From Aspidiotus rigidus (Eukaryota; Arthropoda; Insecta; Hemiptera; Diaspididae): a stretch of 64,000 bases of DNA. The first letter of the stretch is position 1. Each line of letters starts with the position of its first letter. The notes under the pieces were generated by a model that was not told where the DNA came from, ran no database searches, and saw nothing but the letters and a program-made list of their open reading frames with translations. Positions 60,201 through 64,000 of this stretch are shown piece by piece. The position numbers were made by a program, and so were the translations under genes. Location of the stretch: the NCBI GenBank assembly GCA_035079385.1, contig JAVHKY010000028.1:3596001-3660000 (forward strand), given 5' to 3'.

Positions 60201-61041
60201 TGGATAAGTCGACAAATTTTAAATTTTTCAAAGCGCTGAACGCTTTATCACTGATCGCTTCTAGTTGGTTATTGTGCAAACGCAACTCTTGTAGGTGCGG
60301 AAAAGATTCGAGAGCGATTGGCGACACGAGGTTAAAAAGATTGTGGGAAGCATCCAAGATACGGATGTTGAGGTTGCAATGTACTCCTTCTTTTGGCTCA
60401 TTTATACTCCCTATTTCTGTTAGCTGATTATGACTAACATTCAGGGCGATGAGATTTGTAAGGGGGCACAACAGATCTGACGCGAATCGCCAAATATTGT
60501 TCGTACTCAGGTCTAGTCTTTCTAGTTGTTTTACCTGGAGGAAACTGTCCGACGACAAAACCAATCTCATAGATGGCCAGTCGGTATTATGAGTTCGCAC
60601 AGTTAAATTGCGAAGATCGCGTAATCCGGTCAGAGTTCCTTCTGGCCACTGGTCCATTTTGCAATAATCGAGTATGAGTTCGCGTAGTCTGGAGAGGTGA
60701 GCGAAGCTTTTATCGTTGAGGGAACTGCGCAACATGAGATCGCTACTGCATTCGATTTTGAGGGATGTAGTATGCTCTGAAGGAATAACGCTGAAATTCG
60801 ACGAATCGAATTCGCTGTTGATGGTGCGCAGATTACAGACAAGTGCCACTTCTTGACCGTTGATAAAGGTGCCACCACTCTCGCGTATCCACCACTGGCA
60901 GTCATCCGGCGCTTCATATCGCAGGGATGTGGACGGTAGCGAGCTATTGACACCGGGTGAAGGAGTTGTGGCGGATGAGAGGTGAATTGTGGCCACGAGA
61001 AGACATACTATAACATGAGACGATATCATTGTGAGCCACAT
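57214..61041 (-). CDS. Toll-family receptor (18w/Toll-6/Toll-7/Tollo type)
   Basis: A single uninterrupted frame of 1275 residues. It starts with a signal peptide (about 1-25). About twenty leucine-rich repeats follow (roughly 90-690), then a first cysteine-rich LRR C-cap ('NPFKCDC', about 691-750) and an LRR N-cap cluster ('CQCCPFDACDCEMNC', about 755-775). Next come four or five more repeats, a second C-cap ('NPWSCDC' near 934), one transmembrane segment (about 1003-1026) and a TIR domain (about 1058-1193). The TIR has box 1 'FDAYIAY', 'LCLHYRDF', 'WCRFEYKSA' and a terminal FW. A proline/serine-rich tail of about 80 residues follows. The 'LRTINSEFD..NFSVI' N-terminal block and double C-cap layout are those of insect long Tolls, whose genes are often intronless. 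It should sit in the plasma membrane and signal in immunity or tissue patterning. Which paralogue (Toll-6, 7, 8 or 10) cannot be fixed from sequence memory alone. Confidence 0.96.
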   Translation of the reverse strand: MWLTMISSHVIVCLLVATIHLSSATTPSPGVNSSLPSTSLRYEAPDDCQWWIRESGGTFINGQEVALVCNLRTINSEFDSSNFSVIPSEHTTSLKIECSSDLMLRSSLNDKSFAHLSRLRELILDYCKMDQWPEGTLTGLRDLRNLTVRTHNTDWPSMRLVLSSDSFLQVKQLERLDLSTNNIWRFASDLLCPLTNLIALNVSHNQLTEIGSINEPKEGVHCNLNIRILDASHNLFNLVSPIALESFPHLQELRLHNNQLEAISDKAFSALKNLKFVDLSSNILRKLPSDLFGECSESIKEIYLQNNSLSVLPPHLFANLSQLLSLDLSSNHLNNECISNETFSGLIRLVSLNLARNQITKLNSTLFQDLYTLQILNLENNGLETVPADTFIALNNLHTLVLSNNRLKKLDARALNGLDALSLLSLDYNQLESIHPNAFRNCTSLQDLNISANKIAGLPAALNEMPLLKTLDLGENLISNLEKPGFKGMTNLYGLRLIANQIEVVGKKSFVELPSLQILNLSQNQIKKIEKGTFASNPKLEAIRVDSNLLTNVEDIFNDVKSLVWLNISENKLKNFDYGSFPPNLLWLDVHGNFIENLNNKKQVQSVIQTLDVSFNKLTRVAPASLPDSIELLFLNDNLINHIEPHTFTTKVNLTRVDLYANNIVSLDLSALQLSAVPPDRDRPQFYIGGNPFKCDCTMEWLQRINRLEVRQHPVIMDIESIYCKLVYDREQDFVPLVKAGSSQFLCSYKTHCYTLCQCCPFDACDCEMNCPTNCNCYHDSTWSANIVDCSRANYTEMPLKIPMDATELYLDGNNFGELSSHSFIGRKNLRHLYVNNSNVGTIYNFTFSGIGKLVSLHLEDNQIRSLEGYEFSSLENLKELYLQNNKIVKIDSRTFVKLKNLEILHLDYNMLVKFEVWQFVANPYLVNVAVSGNPWSCDCQFVSELRMWIQENFAKITDIDNISCQSRNETSSLSNFLKSPNNTVSCLTLFGSLAENQILRDYLPFFLLTTTIFVVFVIVTMIIIVYKKELHGCLYTHCGLHSCYKSTAFSDDGDHEKLFDAYIAYCIKDEDFITRILCPTLEQCDTPYRLCLHYRDFNINSYIADTIIEAAESSKRTLIVLSKNFLQTEWCRFEYKSALREVLRDRRNKVMFVLLGEIPARDLDPDLRLYMKVSTCMQWGDSLFWQKLKYFMPDVKESAPTFVISSRNSANVYATPFNYYDNSADRSPNSNFPPIPSPPPLSTLKKAYNQYSHSLLSNGSGGMEKNVNLPSLWT

Positions 61042-62124
61042 GAATGAAAAAAATTTGGATATTTTTCAGAGGGCCGGCGAAAAACCGCGCACGTATACAT
61101 GAAACGTAAAAAACGAGTAAACATTAATTATTATTTTTGCATAACTGCTGATTTTCAACTTTTAATTTTTTTTAAAGAACCATCACGAACACAGACACTA
61201 TATCGAGCACTGGTAATTTTTTATTCACCAAATTAGAAGAGAGAAAAAAAAAGGCACTCGCGTAAACTTTAAATACGTTTTCGTAGTTCGCGACCAGCTA
61301 CACGATATCGAGCGACGCACTTCTCACGCGAAACATCGCCGAGCGATAACTAAATTTCTTCTCCTCAGTCGGCGCTCGTCGTGCGCTCATCTACCGTTGA
61401 TAATACGATGAGTAGCAGTGTTGTTACGTATTTCGACGTCGCAGTTCTCCCCGAAGTTCATGAAAGGGATGTCGCGGTATCTCGGTTAAAGGTGGAAGGT
61501 TGAAACGTGCCACCAACTATGACTGGAATATTATATCACGTTAATTTCGCGTTTGGAATACGCTGAAGATTGACGCGATCCCATGTACTGTGCAATTTTC
61601 TCCATTCACTTAATCTGGAACAATCAAACAAGAAGCAAAATAATTTCATACGGGACGCACGTCAAATGAGTACGCGGGGTGAAATAATTATTAACGCTTG
61701 TCAATTCTCATTCTGTTCCAATTAAACTTCTTCGATATACTGATTACTACGCTATTATATACAATAATGAAGAATTTCTCAAAGGATGAGCAGCGGAGGG
61801 GATGATTGAGAAAGTCTGAGGAAATATTCCAAATTGCAGCGAGCCAAAGGGTAGCATAGACAGTGGAAAAATTCGTCCACTCACAATGGGCTCAATGTAG
61901 TAACGTGATTTTCTTTCTCCATGTTGAAACAGGCAGCGGATTCTTTTATTTTGATCTTAATAATCGATTAGGATAGAACGAAATATAAGAATACATGAAA
62001 ATAAAATTTGTAACTTGGTCATATTGCAGTATTATTAAATTTTCTGGCATAGCCAAATAAATGAAAATCATGTTCCATGTCTTTTATATTTTATCAGTCA
62101 TCATGAAATATTTCAGTCTAGGCT
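61042..62124 (-). other. Upstream region of the Toll gene
   Basis: This should hold the 5' UTR and promoter of the receptor. The CpG-richest portion is 61260-61480. No TATA box or splice site could be assigned with confidence, and no other gene was seen. Confidence 0.35.
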
Positions 62125-62679
62125 TCTACTAGGTCAAGTGTTCATGAGATATTATTCGTTTACCCCTTTACCCATCTTGGCGTCGTATAAGTCTTGTATG
62201 AGAAATATTTTGAGGTAATTGTGGGTGTTCTATATTTTGAGGTATCAACTTTCGGTGGGGCGACGAGCGATCTCGCTGTTGTATTGGAATGGTATGAGAA
62301 AATTCAAGTCTTTTTTGAGAAATATGAGGTAGCGCGAACTCGCTCCGCTCGTTCGCCCCCTGTCTCGCTGTTGTATTGGAATGGTATGAGACAATTCAAG
62401 TCTAGGGGACTTGGTAAAATTTCGACTATCCAGCCATATATGATAGGAAGAGGGACTTAAAAAACTTTACCTATCTTGGCATCGTATAAGTCTTCTATGA
62501 GAAATATGAGGTAGCGCGAACTCGCTCCGCTCGTTCGCCCCCTGTCTCGCTGTTGTATTGGAATGGTATGTGACAATTCAAGTCTAGGGGACTTGGAAAA
62601 ATTTCGATTATCCAGTCTTTATTTATTTAATTGTTTAATTATTCAATTATTTAAATATTTAATTATTTAATTAATTAAT

Positions 62680-62731
<52 letters not shown>

Positions 62732-63255
62732 TTATTAATTCTTGTACTAGGTCAAGTGTTCGTGAGATATTATTCGTTTACCCCTTTACCTATCTTGGCG
62801 TCGTATAAGTCTTGTATGAGAAATATTTTGAGGTAATTGTGGGTGTTCTATATTTTAAGGTATCAACTTTCGGTGGGGCGAACGAGCGATCTCGCTGTTG
62901 TATTGGAATGGTATGAGAAAATTCAAGTCTTTTTTGAGAAATATGAGGTAGCGCGAACTCGCTCCGCTCGTTCGCCCCCTGTCTCGCTGTTGTATTGGAA
63001 TGGTATGAGACAATTCCAGTCTAGGGGACTTGGAGAAATTTCGACTATTCAGCCTTTATTTATTTGATTATTTAATTATTTAATTATTTAATTATTCAAT
63101 TATTCAATTATTTAATTATTTAATTTTTAATTATTTAATTATTTAATGATTTAATTATTCAATTATTTTATTATTTCATTATTTAATTATTTAATATTAT
63201 TTATTTATTTTTTTATTTATTTTTTTATTTATTTATTTATTTATTTATTATCTAT

Positions 63256-63315
<60 letters not shown>

Positions 63316-63680
63316 TTATTTATTTGTTCATTTATTTATTTATTATTAATTCTTCTACTAGGTCAAGTGTTCGTGAGATATTATTCGTTTACCCCTTTAC
63401 CTATCTTGGCGTCGTATAAGTCTTGTATGAGAAATATTCTGAGGTAATTGTGGGTGTTCTACATTTTGAGGTATCAACTTTCGTGGGGCGAACGAGCGAT
63501 CTCGCTGTTGTATTGGAATGGTATGAGAAAATTCAAGTCTTCTATGAGAAATATGAGGTAGCGCGAACTCGCTCTTGTATTGGAATGGTATGAGACAATT
63601 GAAGTCTAGGGACTTGGAAAAATTTCGACTATCCAGCCATATATGATAGGAAGAGGGATTTAGAAAATTTTCTAATCATC
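62125..63680 (+). repeat. Tandem ~611-bp units separated by (ATTT)n
   Basis: Units starting 'aggtcaagtgttc.tgagatattattcg' begin at about 62131, 62749 and 63360, spaced 618 and 611 bp. Each contains 'cttggcgtcgtataagtctt', 'tcgctgttgtattggaatgg', 'gcgcgaactcgctccgctcg' and ends near 'atttcgactatccagcc'. A shorter partial unit lies at 62461-62600. Between units are TTTA/TTAA arrays of changing length (62620-62735 and 63060-63345). Similar frames in each unit (62194-62460, 62837-63067) result from the repetition and are not genes. Confidence 0.85.
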
Positions 63681-63963
63681 AATTATATTAATTATTTAAT
63701 TATTCAATTATTTATTTATTTAATTATTTAATTATATTAATTATTTAAATATTTATTTATTTAATTATTTAAATATTTAATTTTTTATTAATTAATTAAT
63801 TAATTATTTATTATTATTACGCGGGTGTACTCGCGAATTTCTGAATCACCCACGGGGTAGAGATTTCTCTTGACAGGGGGGGAGGGGGGGGGGTGTACTC
63901 GCGGGTTTCAAAATCGGGGTCTGGCGAGAGAAAAGACATGGAACATTATTTATTTAATTATTT

Positions 63964-64000
<37 letters not shown>
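63681..64000. repeat. (TTAA/ATTT)n low-complexity tract with G-rich insert
   Basis: Low-complexity AT sequence is broken by a GC-rich block at 63825-63935. That block contains 'cgggtgtactcgcg' twice and a G-run of about 17 with two interruptions. The array continues past the window edge. Confidence 0.7.

Noticed and set aside
62194..63067. Two near-identical small 'proteins'
   Set aside because: They are translations of the 611-bp tandem unit; the third unit breaks the frame.
62600..63345. Replication origin or scaffold-attachment region from AT-rich tracts
   Set aside because: They are simple (ATTT)n expansions between tandem units; composition alone is no evidence of function.

Overview
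The window looks like nuclear DNA from an insect. It is AT-rich, repeat-dense and gene-poor. It carries one long, apparently intronless Toll-family receptor of the 18-wheeler/Toll-6/Toll-7/Tollo type, fragments of AT-rich mitochondrial rRNA, and several classes of animal transposable elements. A hymenopteran or other holometabolous source is possible, but the sequence alone does not settle the order.

Layout. 1-16.4 kb: mostly non-coding. It holds a degenerate local repeat cluster (3.15-5.8 kb) with a nested hAT-type MITE, an isolated 131-bp hairpin (7.6 kb), two copies of a TCGAC-rich dispersed repeat (0.88-1.48 and 10.16-11.08 kb) and a decayed LINE reverse-transcriptase fragment (12.93-13.79 kb, minus). 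16.4-24.5 kb: a 2.6-kb element with long inverted arms enclosing a Penelope-like (PLE) fragment with its promoter-bearing repeat, a second decayed PLE (21.4-22.8 kb, plus), a TTTTGGTC-like degenerate repeat, a tRNA-derived SINE with a perfect target-site duplication (TSD) and a MITE. 27.7-31.8 kb: a dead LINE with an inverted 5' segment. It is interrupted by two later insertions: a chimera of mitochondrial 12S rRNA and a tRNA-headed SINE (12-bp TSD), and a 969-bp hAT-like element (8-bp TSD). 34.0-34.9 kb: two near-palindromic MITEs. 36.34-41.19 kb: an intact Ty3/Gypsy LTR retrotransposon with 284-bp LTRs that read as identical, flanked by a 4-bp TSD. Its gag and pol are joined by a textbook -1 frameshift heptamer next to the gag stop codon. 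It lies between arrays of the TCGAC-rich repeat. 47.5-49.8 kb: a GTTTAAAC-motif cluster, a solo PLE terminal repeat and a mitochondrial 16S rRNA insert split by a MITE. 53.7-56.8 kb: another long inverted-repeat element and a CRE-containing tandem repeat. 57.21-61.04 kb: the Toll receptor (minus). 62.1-64 kb: about 611-bp tandem units separated by (ATTT)n tracts.

The only convincing host gene is the Toll receptor. It is a single-pass leucine-rich-repeat receptor with a cytoplasmic TIR domain, expected to act in innate immune or developmental signalling. Everything else recognisable is mobile or repetitive DNA, much of it nested so that insertion order can be read. The most unusual items are the 12S/tRNA-SINE chimera, the PLE repeat with a CCAAT array, TATA box and hammerhead-like core, and the young LTR element with its A AAA AAC TAA junction and D-G-G protease motif.
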